Shown here piece after piece: positions 13,134 through 13,682 of a DNA stretch of 13,682 nucleotides. The stretch is from contig CALCCX010000463.1 of assembly GCA_937900165.1 (NCBI GenBank), positions 1-13,682 on the forward strand, read 5' to 3'. Position numbers and translations under genes: made by a program. The DNA is from an uncultured Acidimicrobiia bacterium (lineage in GTDB: Bacteria > Actinomycetota > Acidimicrobiia > Spongiisociales > Spongiisociaceae). The first letter of the stretch is position 1. Every line of letters begins with the position of its first letter. Below the pieces are notes generated by a model that was not told the DNA's origin, ran no database searches, and saw nothing but the letters and a program-made list of their open reading frames with translations.

Positions 13134-13543
13134 ATGTTGAGTATCGCCATATTCGTGCCGGTTGTAGCGGCCGTCATCATGCTGGCGTTTCCCCGGGACC
13201 GACCCGAGCTTGCCCGCTGGACAGCGCTGGGAGTAAGCGGAGTCCCCTTTGTAGTGATTATCGCGGCCTGGGCGCGATTCGAGGGCGGCCCTGGGTTCGA
13301 GATGGTCGAATCCCTGCCGTGGATCCCCTCGATCGGGGTGTCCTATCAGGTCGGTCTCGACGGTCTGTCGCTGCCGCTGGTTGCCTTGACCGCCTTGTTG
13401 TTCACTGCCTCGATTGCCTTCCCCGTCGACCTGCGGGGCCGGGCCCGCCAGTACTACGCCGCCTTCCTGTTCCTAGAAGGTGTCTCGCTCGGGCTCTTCC
13501 TGTCGCTCGACCTCATTCTCTTCTTCGTGTTCTTTGACCTGTC
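13134..13543 (+). CDS. nuoM: Complex I subunit M-like, N-terminal part (contig ends)
   Basis: 136 full codons of a NuoM/ND4-type antiporter subunit (normally ~490-520 aa), cut where adapter sequence begins at 13544; the apparent 143-residue frame ends in adapter-coded residues and is false. The segment SYQVGLDGLSLPLVALTALL (70-89) is the classic NuoM 'GVDGIS.P...LT.LL'. At LDLILFFVFFDL (125-136) the family has the channel glutamate (Glu144 of E. coli); this copy has Asp (D135). GGAGG at 13122-13126 and ATG at 13134, four bases after the nuoL stop, set the start. A nuoN-like gene would be expected beyond the break, but cannot be seen. Confidence 0.88.
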
Positions 13544-13601
13544 AGATCGGAAGAGCGTCGTGTAGGGAAAGAGTGTAGATCTCGGTGGTCGCCGTATCAT
13601 T
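13544..13601. other. Illumina adapter (reverse complement of the universal adapter)
   Basis: The 58 bases begin AGATCGGAAGAGCGTCGTGT and end GCCGTATCATT, the known Illumina universal adapter as read through at the end of a short insert. It is not genomic, and it truncates nuoM artificially. Confidence 0.98.
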
Positions 13602-13682
13602 AAAAAAAAAAATCTACATCAAGATCATTATGTCTATTACTAGCTACTATCTGTCATGTGTCACGACATTGTTCCTTACTCC
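13602..13682. other. Post-adapter poly(A) and low-GC junk
   Basis: Eleven A residues, then ~70 bases of AT-rich sequence with no likeness to the GC-rich DNA before it. This is what a sequencer emits after reading past the end of a fragment; it should be trimmed together with the adapter. Confidence 0.93.

Noticed and set aside
11213..13543. Mrp-type Na+/H+ antiporter operon
   Set aside because: NuoA, H, J and K plus a NuoD-like protein are present in complex I order, and NuoL has the ND5-type C-terminal lateral helix region; Mrp E/F/G-like genes are absent.
1..13543. CRISPR arrays, tRNA/rRNA genes, transposases or insertion sequences
   Set aside because: No spaced direct-repeat array, no tRNA-like cloverleaf or rRNA segment, and no transposase-like frame was seen.
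13602..13682. Poly(A) and AT-rich tail as a mobile-element end or foreign DNA
   Set aside because: It directly follows a complete sequencing adapter, so it is instrument read-through.

Overview
The window is GC-rich bacterial DNA with GTG starts, tightly overlapping genes and at least one probable leaderless start. This suggests an uncultured high-GC actinobacterium, perhaps Acidimicrobiia-like; the phylum is inferred, since there is no rRNA or marker gene. It looks like one metagenomic contig: the last ~139 bases are not genomic. Position 13544 begins an exact Illumina adapter followed by poly(A) and AT-rich read-through, so the biology ends at 13543.

Layout. (1) 1-791, minus strand: the 5' end of a MOSC-domain protein, then a MarR-family regulator whose promoter carries a TTGTCA-7-TGACAA palindrome. 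(2) 859-6238, plus strand: a copper operon. A MerR-type promoter precedes a YHS+HMA Cu(I) P-type ATPase (CopA), a membrane-anchored cupredoxin, a small Arg-rich protein of unknown function in a hairpin-rich stretch, an ABC ATPase and a double-length ABC-2 permease. All are joined by short stop/start overlaps. (3) 6239-7664: a gene-poor stretch. It holds a truncated 60-codon ORF, a promoter feeding a 20-codon CopZ-like remnant, a hairpin between convergent units, a minus-strand PQ-loop membrane protein, an ABC1/UbiB-kinase fragment, and the promoter and leader of the next operon. (4) 7665-13543, plus strand: a small YHS protein followed after one base by a complex-I-like operon: nuoA, a cysteine-free NuoB+NuoD-like fusion, nuoH, nuoJ, nuoK, nuoL and the start of nuoM.

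Two signals stand out. First, the same promoter occurs four times (copA operon, CopZ-like remnant, PQ-loop gene, YHS-nuo operon): TTGACA, a 20-bp spacer containing a TTCCA..CGAC..AAGG dyad, then a TAnGnT -10. The over-long spacer with an internal dyad is the hallmark of MerR-family metal-sensing activators (CueR/ZntR type), so the window reads as one metal-responsive regulon whose regulator lies elsewhere. Second, the complex-I-like operon under this promoter keeps the membrane arm and many of its proton-channel residues. It has no genes for the NADH module or NuoC/NuoI within the run, and its B/D connector and NuoA have lost the Fe-S ligands, the quinone-site histidine motif and the switch-loop cysteine.

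Inferred working model: metal (probably copper) stress activates Cu(I) export (CopA, cupredoxin, ABC transporter), small YHS metal-binding proteins, and an ion-translocating membrane complex built on complex I parts but unable to do NADH:quinone chemistry as such. What would drive or use that complex is unknown from the sequence.
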